Of a DNA stretch of 64,000 nucleotides, positions 56,413 through 64,000 are shown in pieces. The position numbers and the translations under genes are program-made. Source of the DNA: an uncultured Cellvibrionales bacterium (GTDB lineage: Bacteria; Pseudomonadota; Gammaproteobacteria; Pseudomonadales; Dasaniaceae); contig CAJVZD010000007.1 of assembly GCA_913019905.1 (NCBI GenBank), positions 62,001 to 126,000 of the forward strand, given 5' to 3'. Positions within the stretch are counted from its first letter, which is position 1; each line of letters opens with the position of its first letter. The notes beneath the pieces are model-generated. The model saw only the letters and a list, made by a program, of their open reading frames with translations. It was not told the DNA's origin and did not search any database.

Positions 56413-57390
56413 ATGTCATATATAGCCGAAACCATTGCCGATCTCAATTATGATGAAAGCCATTTCCCTACGGTTATCGTCAATGATGGATCTGTCCAGA
56501 CTCTAGCTCAAGCACAACAGTGGGCCGCAGGGAATGCCGCATCATTGAAAAGAGAGCTTAGCTGCACCGGCGCTATTCTTTTCCGGGGATTTCCCGTCAC
56601 TGATGCTGAAAGCTTTGATACTTTTTTCTCTGCATTTGACTACCCAAATTTCACGTATAAAGAGTCATTGTCCAATGCCGTTCGCATAAACCATACCGAG
56701 TATGTTTTTACCGCTAACGAAGCGCCAAAAGAAGTCGAGATTTATCTGCACAATGAAATGGCCCAGACACCAGTCTATCCCAGTATCATCTCCCTGTTTT
56801 GCGAGAATTCTGCAGACGAAGGCGGCGCAACAGTCATTTGTCGGTCTGACGTTATTTACGATGAACTGTATAAGGTAGAACCTGCGCTCACGGAAAAACT
56901 GGCAACGACCGGTGTAAAATACACAACCCTAATGCCGCAAGAAGACTCTCCAGGATCTGGCCAAGGCCGCAGCTGGCGCGGCACCTTGAGTGTTGAAAAC
57001 GCAGATCAGGCGGAAGATAAACTTCGCAGCCTGGGCTACTCATGGCAGTGGAACGAAGACGGCTCGCTTACCGCCCAAACGAAAGCGCTGCCTGCAATAA
57101 AAACGCTCGACGGTGGCCGCAAAGTCTTTTTCAACCAACTTATTGCCGCCTATAGGGGCTGGCAAGGGGTTAAGGAAAATCCGAATACCGCTCTGTGCTT
57201 TGGAGATGATTCAGCGCTGACTCAGCACTTTCTGGATACGATGGTTACGATCTCAGATAAATTTTCGTATGACTTACTATGGCAAGACGGCGATGTTGCG
57301 ATCGTAGACAACAACCTGGCGATGCATGGCCGCCGACCCTACTCCGGCGACCGCAAACGGAAGGTATTGGTTGTGTTAGGCCGCGAATAA
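56413..57390 (+). CDS. TauD/TfdA-type Fe(II)/2-oxoglutarate-dependent dioxygenase
   Basis: A 325-residue enzyme. The iron ligands are His113 and Glu115 (YLHNEM, the HxE form) and a distal His at about 305 (MHGRRPYSGDRKRK), where the last arginines bind 2-oxoglutarate. It would hydroxylate a substrate or cleave it oxidatively, releasing succinate and CO2. ATG 56413 has AGGGAAAGTAAC upstream, 11 bases after the reductase stop, so the two are co-transcribed and co-regulated. The partnership with a sugar reductase suggests it acts on a sugar derivative; a sulfonated or etherified sugar is one possibility. Confidence 0.9.
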   Translation: MSYIAETIADLNYDESHFPTVIVNDGSVQTLAQAQQWAAGNAASLKRELSCTGAILFRGFPVTDAESFDTFFSAFDYPNFTYKESLSNAVRINHTEYVFTANEAPKEVEIYLHNEMAQTPVYPSIISLFCENSADEGGATVICRSDVIYDELYKVEPALTEKLATTGVKYTTLMPQEDSPGSGQGRSWRGTLSVENADQAEDKLRSLGYSWQWNEDGSLTAQTKALPAIKTLDGGRKVFFNQLIAAYRGWQGVKENPNTALCFGDDSALTQHFLDTMVTISDKFSYDLLWQDGDVAIVDNNLAMHGRRPYSGDRKRKVLVVLGRE

Positions 57391-57547
57391 TACCCGCTTC
57401 CGCCTTTTACTAAACGCATGGGCTAATGGAATGGGCTGGCTTTATCCGCGCCCGTACTTCTTTCAACCAACATAGTTCGTCATCAGCGCTTTGTACTGGA
57501 TACCTGTAATGGGTACTGCGGAAAATATTATGCACGGTACCGGTACG

Positions 57548-58411
57548 CTAATCCCCAGAACTGAGCACATCACCAACGGAAATTCTACCGACTCCCTCAG
57601 GCACAAGATAGATACCAAATAGAATACCACCAGCATAGTCATTCTCGCGCTTGCGAAACTTGCTCAAGGTCAGCAAGGGCTCCTTGCCCCTCACCCCCGA
57701 CGTCGGATCTACCGTCGTAACAATACATCGCTCACACACCGCGACGCGATTTAAGATAAGTTCTGGAAAATTGAATGTTGGGAGATTATCTTCGACGTAC
57801 GGCGCTAATCCTGAAACAACAATGTTAGCCCTGAATCTATCCATTGACAGGGGTAAGCCAGCCGCGGATCGCTTGTCACCACTCTCGTGGATTTTGTCAT
57901 TGAGGTCAGCCAATGAATCTTGGCTGGTTAATAATATCGGCGCTGCATCGACAAATTTGCTTTGATCCTTATCCTGAACAGCAGAAAACTCCTCCAAGGG
58001 GAAAAACCATTTTATCGCCTGCTCGACCCGAACAAGATTTACGCTTACCTGTAATGCATCGGATAGCCACAGCGATACTTCATCACCCATGTCCAACACA
58101 GGTACTTGTTTCGAATATATATCCACCGGTTCGCTAGCACTTCCAAGCCTTGAATCCAAAACAAAAGCCCCTTTATCCGGGAAGCTCAACCGAAGGTAAT
58201 GCTCGTCGATCCATTCAGCCGAGAGCTTGTATAACAGCGGCAACTGCTTCTGACTCGCCCGCTGCCCTTCCAATAACAGGGTGAATTCGCGATCGCCAAC
58301 CAAACCCATGTCCGTGACTTCAACTGACTGTAGAGCTTGGCCACGGCAGCCTTTAATGGGATAAATAACAATCTCTGTTACCGCGGCTGTACCTTTATGC
58401 AAATCATTCAT
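57548..58411 (-). CDS. MOSC-domain molybdenum-cofactor sulfur-carrier/oxidoreductase protein
   Basis: A 287-residue protein with an N-terminal MOSC beta-barrel (VTEIVIYPIKGCRGQ, then GLVGDREFTLL) and a C-terminal MOSC domain. The cysteine in VAVCERCIVTTVDP occupies the position that coordinates molybdenum in YcbX/mARC-like reductases. It lacks the C-terminal ferredoxin domain of YcbX. These proteins reduce N-hydroxylated compounds or handle cofactor sulfur. No neighbour explains its role. Confidence 0.88.
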   Translation of the reverse strand: MNDLHKGTAAVTEIVIYPIKGCRGQALQSVEVTDMGLVGDREFTLLLEGQRASQKQLPLLYKLSAEWIDEHYLRLSFPDKGAFVLDSRLGSASEPVDIYSKQVPVLDMGDEVSLWLSDALQVSVNLVRVEQAIKWFFPLEEFSAVQDKDQSKFVDAAPILLTSQDSLADLNDKIHESGDKRSAAGLPLSMDRFRANIVVSGLAPYVEDNLPTFNFPELILNRVAVCERCIVTTVDPTSGVRGKEPLLTLSKFRKRENDYAGGILFGIYLVPEGVGRISVGDVLSSGD

Positions 58412-58677
58412 TTACCCTCACGCCCTCTAAAAAAATGGTTAAACCCCGACAGCAAAAAACTCTATCTGCGAATCACATTCACAACGCGCTGCCATTCGAT
58501 AAATATTGCCAATACATTACCACTCTACAATGAATCACCCGGACTCACCAACCCTGCGGTAAAACCGCGCCACAGTTGCGAGCTTACGTTACTGCGAACC
58601 CATTTTTAATGTAGGTCACCTTACTCCAATAAACCTGCTATTCTAAATGACTCATTACGTTTCAAAAGGAGCATCCC

Positions 58678-59112
58678 ATGGCTGAATACATTCCCCCTTC
58701 GTTAGACTGGGTCCGCAAACAAGTCGAACTGTATGAGGGCAGTGGCGGACGCGAAGGTAACACCTTATTAGATACCGGCATGCCTTGCATCATTGTGACG
58801 CACACCGGTAACAAAACCGGCGCCATTCGCAAGATTCCCTTGATGCGAGTCGCTGTCGACAACGCCTACGTCCTTATTGGCTCGATGGGCGGCCAGCCCA
58901 AAAATCCGGTCTGGGTATATAATTTGAGAGCTAACCCGGATGTAGAAATTCGCGACCAAACTGAAGTCACGAAAATGCGCGTACGGGAAGTAAGTGATGA
59001 CGAAGAACGACAGCGCTTATGGGATATTGGTGCCCAGGCGTACCCGCCCTACAATGACTACCAAACAAAAACCTCTCGTAAGATACCTGTTTTCATCGCT
59101 GAACCGACCTAG
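58678..59112 (+). CDS. DDN-type (deazaflavin/F420-dependent nitroreductase) family protein
   Basis: A 144-residue split-beta-barrel flavin-fold protein. LDTGMPCIIVTHTGNKTGAIRKIPLMRV and GSMGGQPKNPVWVYNL (given here in part: THTGNKTGAIRKIPL, SMGGQPKNPVWVYNL) are typical of the deazaflavin-dependent nitroreductase group. In mycobacteria such enzymes use F420; here FMN may replace it. AAAAGGAGCATCCC precedes ATG 58678. It is a single-gene unit between convergent neighbours. Confidence 0.87.
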   Translation: MAEYIPPSLDWVRKQVELYEGSGGREGNTLLDTGMPCIIVTHTGNKTGAIRKIPLMRVAVDNAYVLIGSMGGQPKNPVWVYNLRANPDVEIRDQTEVTKMRVREVSDDEERQRLWDIGAQAYPPYNDYQTKTSRKIPVFIAEPT

Positions 59113-59139
59113 AACCTGATTCAGCGCTGAAGAGGAGGA

Positions 59140-59661
59140 CTAAGCTTTTAAACGGGGCATACCCATGAAATCGAGTTTGCCGATGGGTACTCCCTTCGAT
59201 CGCAGGATATCGTAAGCGGTGGCTGCATGAAAATAGACATTGGGATGAGAGAAAGAAAGGACAAAATTTGATGCACTAAATGGTAATTTGGTATCACCAA
59301 ATACGAAGGTAACATCATTACCCTCCATCGCATTAACAGCCTCAGGCGTATAGGTTTTTAACTCCGCTATCGTGTCATTAACGAGTCCTTGTAAGCCCTC
59401 GTAATCGAAATCGGGAAAGCCAGCCGGAGGGCCCAACTCACCGGATGTCAGGGCCTTAACAGTGCCTAATGAGTGGTGTACCGCGGAGATTACCTGAAAA
59501 CGGAAAGGTAACATATCAGGATAAAGGCTCGTTTCGACAATTTCTGCCAGTTCGATATTGTTTTCGACACAAAAAGTCCGGCCCTTCTCAAGGAAACCCG
59601 CGACCGCGTTCAATGATTGTAAATAGCTTGCGATACTAATGTCGTAAAGTGTTGTTGCCAT
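59140..59661 (-). CDS. DUF1993 family protein
   Basis: A 173-residue soluble protein of mainly helical composition, with a conserved middle and C-terminal half (LPFRFQVISAVHHSLGTVKAL; FSHPNVYFHAATAYDILRSKGVPIGKLDFMG, quoted in part). It resembles the DUF1993 family, which is related to DinB-like four-helix bundles. Its histidines (VHHS, FSHPNVYFHAATAYD) could bind metal. The function is unknown. It converges on the DDN-type gene. Confidence 0.85.
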   Translation of the reverse strand: MATTLYDISIASYLQSLNAVAGFLEKGRTFCVENNIELAEIVETSLYPDMLPFRFQVISAVHHSLGTVKALTSGELGPPAGFPDFDYEGLQGLVNDTIAELKTYTPEAVNAMEGNDVTFVFGDTKLPFSASNFVLSFSHPNVYFHAATAYDILRSKGVPIGKLDFMGMPRLKA

Positions 59662-60072
59662 AAGAAAAATAGTCCTGTTTTAATTGCAAATTTTGTTCGG
59701 TTCAAAAATCAGAAGAATTCAAACATACCCAACTGAGCATCCTACTACGATTAAGCAATATTCGGTAACTGCACCATCCAAAAAAATTCACATAAATTAA
59801 AAACCTGTAAAACCTGACTTTCTTTCTATCCCTGCAGACAAAATAGTAGACGAGAATAAACTAAGGACCGCTTATCATTGTTGGGTGTATACAGCCACTT
59901 CACCTTTTATTTAGTATTCCAATTCATACTCCGAGTGGAAAAGAGCTACAATGAGAGCTGATACCGTTGAATGAAAATGGTTAATATCTCCTAGAATCGT
60001 CATGTTGTTTATGCCGAAACCTGTCATGTCACTTTGTCACGTCAGGGTGTCATGTCACGCAGTGGTAACTAT
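59662..60072. other. intergenic region upstream of the VOC gene
   Basis: No gene was found in 411 bases. Just before the VOC start the short word GTCA-GTCAC recurs: GTCATGTCAC, GTCACGTCA and GTCATGTCAC (60025-60057). This could be a protein-binding cluster. Confidence 0.4.
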
Positions 60073-60492
60073 ATGGTCAGACTAGACCACCTCATTATTA
60101 AAGTTAATGACCTACAAACAAGTGTCGATTTCTACACATCGATTCTCGGTTTCTCAAACGAAGGCGAGGATGGTCCTTTTACGGTGATTAGAGTTAATCC
60201 GGAATTTCAACTTCAGTTTGCTCCTTGGGGCACCCAGGGCTTCGAGCATTACGCGTTCGCGGTCTCACCGGAACAGTTTGATCACATCTTCGAGCGCATC
60301 AGGTCGGCCGGGATTGAATACGGCCCATCTTTTGACTCGGTAGGTTCGAACACAGGCCCTGGCGAAGAAGCTGGCGCCAAAGGTCTGGCACCGACCTTGT
60401 ACTTTAACGATCCAAACAAACACCTTCTTGAGATCAGAACCTACGCAAAAAAGTTCTCTCGTACGACCACTGAACTAGGCAATTTCCTGTGA
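60073..60492 (+). CDS. VOC (glyoxalase-fold) family protein
   Basis: A 139-residue protein with one or two VOC modules: LDHLIIKVNDLQTSVDFYTSILGF, then FEHYAFAVSPEQFDHIFERI, and LYFNDPNKHLLEIRTY with the C-terminal metal-ligand Glu. The subgroup resembles those annotated as glyoxalase or bleomycin-resistance-like. I chose ATG 60073; the frame continues upstream to 60034. Its last 18 bases overlap the end of the convergent GGDEF-EAL gene. Confidence 0.82.
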   Translation: MVRLDHLIIKVNDLQTSVDFYTSILGFSNEGEDGPFTVIRVNPEFQLQFAPWGTQGFEHYAFAVSPEQFDHIFERIRSAGIEYGPSFDSVGSNTGPGEEAGAKGLAPTLYFNDPNKHLLEIRTYAKKFSRTTTELGNFL

Positions 60493-62631
60493 CAAGAGCG
60501 CCAGGAACGCGTCACCGGGCATCGGTTTATAAAAATAGTATCCCTGCGCAAAGTGACAATCCCAGGCACTTAATTGTTCAACCTGATCGAGCGTTTCAAC
60601 TCCCTCAGCGACTACCAGCAATGATAATTTGTGGCTTAAGCTGATCACGGCCTCTACCAAGGTACTGGATCTCGGATCTTTCCCAAGATTATGAATGAAC
60701 GACTGGTCAACTTTTAAAATGTCGATGGGGAATTTGGTCAAATAACTCAAAGACGAATAGCCGGTACCAAAATCGTCAATCGCAATGGTGACGCCATATT
60801 CTTTTAGTTTGTTAAGTACATCTAACACTTTATCAGTATCTTTAGTCAAAAGACGTTCGGTAATTTCCACCGTAATATCTAATTCCCGTGACGCTTCACG
60901 AACTAGCGCAAGCCATAACTGTAGTGAATCGTCTTTAGTGGAAAACACCCTTGGTGAAAGGTTAATAGAAAGTCCGATTTTTTGATCGTAGGTTTTAGCC
61001 ACATTGACCAGATACCGGGTGGAAACATCCAGAACAAAACGGTCAATTTCATTGATTTTCCCCGTTTCCTCCGCCAGGGAAATAAAATCAACAGTCGGGA
61101 TTAATCGTCCTTGATCAAACCAACGGACCAGTGCCTCACATTTCACAATGCTACTGTCGGACAAATTCACAATTGGCTGGTAATAAACGACCAATTTTTC
61201 CTCGGCTATTGCCTCGACCATCCGGTTATACAAACTGTGTCGTTTTTCTGAGCGAATTTGCATACTATCAGTGAAGAAATGCCAGCCATTTTTTCCGGAC
61301 CGCTTTACTTCATACATAGCCTGGTCGGCCTTCGAAAGAAGAGATTCTAAATCCTGTCCGTCATCGGGAAAAACGGACATACCGATACTCGACCCGCAAT
61401 AAATTGTGCTATTCAATACAGAATAAGGTTGGTTGATAGTCGCTATTATATCCTCAGCTATTTTCACTACCGACTCAGTATCAGTCAGGTCTTCAACGAT
61501 CACTACAAATTCATCACCGCTATACCGAGCAACAGTATCGCAACTCCTAACACTACCCTTAATACGCGCAGCGACTTCACGCAGCACCAAATCTCCGGAT
61601 TCATGCCCATAGTGGTCGTTCACCGGTTTGAAACTGTCAAGATCTATAAACAAAACCGCTATTTTTGTTTGGGTCCGCGACGCGTGAGCGATGGATTTTT
61701 CTAACAAGTCTTTAAAAAGAAAGCGGTTCGACAATCCCGTCAGCTGATCATAAGAGGCTTTATTCAATAGTATTTTTTTGTAGCCAAGCTCTTTTCGGGC
61801 CGACTGATTTCGGTAATAGAGCAAGGTAAATGACAATAATACGAGTGTTATTGACGCCAACCTGAGATATCGAATGTCATCCGGTATGCCTGGATCGGCC
61901 GGCTTCGCACGACCCACCAAAATCCAGCATCCCTGCCCCACATCGATCGAAATCCTCGCCAGGAGACTATTATCAAATAATGTTTCATCCCCGAAAAAAA
62001 CCTCGCCGGCCTCCCCCTTACCATCTCTTCCCCGAATCGCAACCTCAATGTTAATATCCTGATTGAGTAAACCCGCTTCCTCGTACAGTAAATGCTCATC
62101 AATCGGTGCAGAAACAATGCCCCAAAAATCCCCTTGATCATCGTAAGTCGCTGTTCTTCCAATAAATGCAGATCCACCCTGAACAAGTTGCACCGGGCCG
62201 GCCACCACCATACCTTTACGGTTTTTCGTTAATTTGGCTGCATAGTGTTGATCAGCATTTTTACTGTAGTCGAGCCCTAAAACTCCCTTATTGGGCTCCA
62301 GGGGATGAACCATGGTCACGACCATATCCGGAGCCGCCGCCATATTAATAAGCAATGGCTCCTGTCGAAACACGGCGGTGACATATCGCTCAAAGCCTAA
62401 CTGGTCAATTTGGGGATTAATGGATATATGAGCGGCAAGCCCACTGATAAGGGACAAGTTATTGGTGATCACTCCCTGTAGTTTAGACGATATACCATTC
62501 AGTTCCTGCAACACTTCAGCGCTTTCGTGTTGCTTCCGCGCATCATTTAGGGAGGTTTCAATAACAATTTCAATAGAGAAAACCACGATCAAAATAACAA
62601 GATAAAAAGAAATTTCCTTGGCTTTACGCAT
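60475..62631 (-). CDS. CHASE-GGDEF-EAL membrane protein, c-di-GMP turnover
   Basis: A 718-residue membrane protein. A first helix (about 7-25) and a second (about 265-285) flank a periplasmic CHASE sensor domain (residues about 60-250, including ERYVTAVFRQEP and MVHPLEPNKGVLGLDY). The GGDEF domain follows with SGDEF, an accepted active variant. The EAL domain has KCEALVRW, EITERLL, DDFGTGYSSL, KVDQSF and AEGVET, so it is probably a working phosphodiesterase too. It differs from the GAF-PAS protein at 26667, whose GGDEF motif is degenerate. Its 3' end overlaps the VOC gene by 18 bases. Confidence 0.93.
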   Translation of the reverse strand: MRKAKEISFYLVILIVVFSIEIVIETSLNDARKQHESAEVLQELNGISSKLQGVITNNLSLISGLAAHISINPQIDQLGFERYVTAVFRQEPLLINMAAAPDMVVTMVHPLEPNKGVLGLDYSKNADQHYAAKLTKNRKGMVVAGPVQLVQGGSAFIGRTATYDDQGDFWGIVSAPIDEHLLYEEAGLLNQDINIEVAIRGRDGKGEAGEVFFGDETLFDNSLLARISIDVGQGCWILVGRAKPADPGIPDDIRYLRLASITLVLLSFTLLYYRNQSARKELGYKKILLNKASYDQLTGLSNRFLFKDLLEKSIAHASRTQTKIAVLFIDLDSFKPVNDHYGHESGDLVLREVAARIKGSVRSCDTVARYSGDEFVVIVEDLTDTESVVKIAEDIIATINQPYSVLNSTIYCGSSIGMSVFPDDGQDLESLLSKADQAMYEVKRSGKNGWHFFTDSMQIRSEKRHSLYNRMVEAIAEEKLVVYYQPIVNLSDSSIVKCEALVRWFDQGRLIPTVDFISLAEETGKINEIDRFVLDVSTRYLVNVAKTYDQKIGLSINLSPRVFSTKDDSLQLWLALVREASRELDITVEITERLLTKDTDKVLDVLNKLKEYGVTIAIDDFGTGYSSLSYLTKFPIDILKVDQSFIHNLGKDPRSSTLVEAVISLSHKLSLLVVAEGVETLDQVEQLSAWDCHFAQGYYFYKPMPGDAFLALLSQEIA

Positions 62632-62995
62632 GGAATATTATTCTCAATTTTTTTAAAGGACGCTGAATTCGTACAGGTATTAAATTGATACTTCTTATTA
62701 TATCGTTCAAGCTACTACTGGCAGCATAATGCAACTTGCTAGAAAATCAATATCTACGGACAATTTGTAATATAGAGGATGAGTTATTATGATTGTTGGA
62801 TCCGTTTGTATCGGCCTTACTCATTCCGAAAAGAAAAATCAGTAAAACATCGGGTATAAACCTCTCGAAGAAGCTACATGAATCTTCGAAACTCAGTGGA
62901 GTGGTCATTATTTCGGGCAAAGCAATAACTAATTTTTTGTGACCATACTCACGCCAATATCTTTCACTAATAATAACGAATGTAGGTCAGCTCCA
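62632..62995. other. intergenic region, nothing recognised
   Basis: A 364-base divergent region, AT-rich, presumably holding promoters for the CHASE-GGDEF-EAL and TPR-like genes. No clear box, repeat or small gene was seen. Confidence 0.4.
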
Positions 62996-63859
62996 ATGCA
63001 CCGTTTATACACTGGATGCGCTCTGCTTCTGATAGGAGTCAATACGATGGCGATCGATATCACTAAGCTGTGGGATTTTAGCGACCCCAAAATCAGCGAA
63101 ACGCGTTTTCGACAGGCTATGGTGGAAGCGTCAGCTGACGACAGACTGATATTGTTAACTCAAGTTGCGCGCAGCTACGGGCTTAGAAAAGAATTCAGTG
63201 AGGCGAGAGATATTCTGGCCTCGATTGAGCCAAGTATTAGTCAAGCGTCAGCAGAAGCTCAAACCCATTATCGATTGGAGCTTGGCAGGACTTATGCTTC
63301 TCCTGCTCATTCGAAAGAATCCCGAACCGTGGAAAATGATAAAAAAGCGAAAGACTACTATATGAGCGCATTCGAAACGGCAAAAAATGCTCATCTCGAC
63401 ACCCTTGCGATTGACGCATTACACATGATGCCGATTGTCGCGAGCGAACCGGAGTCTCAACTTAAATGGAATCTGAAAGCAATCGATTACATGGAAAGAT
63501 CGTCGCAAGCCGACGCTAAGCGGTGGGAAGGATCTCTACGGAACAATCTTGGTTACGCTAAACACCTCTCCGGTGAGTATGATGACGCCTTGACCCAATT
63601 CCAACTGTCACTAGCCGCTTACGATAGGGATGGAAAAGTTGATGCCGTAAGAATTGCGCATTGGATGATTGCGTGGACATTACGGGCGCAAAAAAAATAC
63701 CCTCAGGCGATTGAAATTCAGCTTCGACTCGAACGCGAGTTTCAGGACGCCGGTAATCCCGACCCCTATGTTTTTGAAGAGTTAGAACAGCTCTATCGCG
63801 AGACGGGTAATCACAAACTGGAACTTCACTACCGGGAAAAATACAATGCCTCGATGTAG
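62996..63859 (+). CDS. secreted TPR-like repeat protein
   Basis: About 287 residues from ATG 62996. A short hydrophobic N-terminus (HRLYTGCALLLIGVNTMA) looks like a signal peptide; the Cys in YTGC is too early for a usual lipobox. Helical repeats of about 34-40 residues follow, such as EFSEARDILASIEPSIS, LRNNLGYAKHLSGEYDDALTQFQLSLAAYD and KKYPQAIEIQLRLEREFQDAG, here only sampled, and they resemble tetratricopeptide repeats. It is probably a periplasmic scaffold; its partner is unknown. Confidence 0.75.
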   Translation: MHRLYTGCALLLIGVNTMAIDITKLWDFSDPKISETRFRQAMVEASADDRLILLTQVARSYGLRKEFSEARDILASIEPSISQASAEAQTHYRLELGRTYASPAHSKESRTVENDKKAKDYYMSAFETAKNAHLDTLAIDALHMMPIVASEPESQLKWNLKAIDYMERSSQADAKRWEGSLRNNLGYAKHLSGEYDDALTQFQLSLAAYDRDGKVDAVRIAHWMIAWTLRAQKKYPQAIEIQLRLEREFQDAGNPDPYVFEELEQLYRETGNHKLELHYREKYNASM

Positions 63860-64000
63860 GGGTGTCTAACGCCGATCTTTACGTTGGTACACACCAAAAT
63901 GCACAAAGGGTCTGGGGGAATTTTCGCCGGGCCTAACATTCTCAGGAACTGCGTGACGAACAGGCGGGAGACCGCGCAAGAATGCCAAAATGGCGAGTGC
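63860..64000. other. 3' edge of the window, nothing assigned
   Basis: The last 141 bases contain no start-to-stop frame I can support. They could hold the 3' end of a minus-strand gene that begins beyond the window. Confidence 0.3.

Overview
The window looks like a chromosome segment of a heterotrophic, probably marine gammaproteobacterium. The evidence is two large TonB-dependent receptors, three GPH-type sugar/glycoside transporters (one broken), a solute:sodium symporter, an orphan MSHA-type minor pilin, an Aer-like energy sensor, two GGDEF-EAL proteins, and many single-gene catabolic enzymes: haloalkane dehalogenase, Rieske oxygenase, GMC oxidoreductase, acyl-CoA ligase, sulfatase and a luciferase-like oxidoreductase. 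This mix recalls Spongiibacteraceae/Cellvibrionales-type genomes, but the taxonomic call is inference. No transposase, integrase, phage gene or CRISPR array was seen. One tRNA gene is present, Arg with anticodon UCG.

Layout. 1-5 kb: a GPH transporter cut by the window edge, a TonB receptor, and a frameshifted, truncated GPH pseudogene. 5-9 kb: TetR, orphan MshP, and a soluble chemoreceptor with three near-identical PAS domains. 9-17 kb: acyl-CoA ligase, small periplasmic binding protein, haloalkane dehalogenase, a sulfatase with a DUF4214 N-terminus, and an AraC-type regulator. 17.3-20.6 kb: a four-gene Rieske-oxygenase operon divergent from the AraC gene, preceded by 21-bp direct repeats. 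20.9-24 kb: phosphatase, membrane protein and esterase. 24.4-28.9 kb: a signalling run of excisionase-type HTH plus receiver, Aer, and GAF-PAS-GGDEF-EAL. 29-36 kb: tRNA-Arg, acetyltransferase, sterol-desaturase-like hydroxylase, DMT exporter, beta-lactamase-fold esterase, VOC protein, and a LysR/luciferase-like divergent pair. 36.5-43.3 kb: GPH transporter, GMC oxidoreductase, redoxin, TetR and an outer-membrane barrel.

43.3-57.4 kb holds the most coherent system. It contains two closely related GntR/UTRA regulators, a TonB receptor, an SSS symporter, a GH31 glycosidase of the YicI type, a SulP transporter, a xylose-reductase-like aldo-keto reductase and a TauD-like Fe(II)/2-oxoglutarate dioxygenase. 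A palindrome with core CTTATATAAG occurs upstream of the TonB receptor, in the GH31/GntR divergent region (two variants) and over the promoter of the reductase-dioxygenase pair. I read this as one regulon for uptake, hydrolysis and oxidoreductive processing of an unknown glycoside. 57.5-64 kb carries MOSC, DDN-type, DUF1993 and VOC genes, a CHASE-GGDEF-EAL protein and a TPR-like protein.

Non-coding structure is rich. Two 15-bp minisatellites begin at the stop codons of minus-strand regulator genes, and there is a 22-bp tandem repeat. A palindromic MITE-like element occurs twice in opposite orientation, and a strong orphan terminator suggests an unannotated transcript near 9.1 kb.
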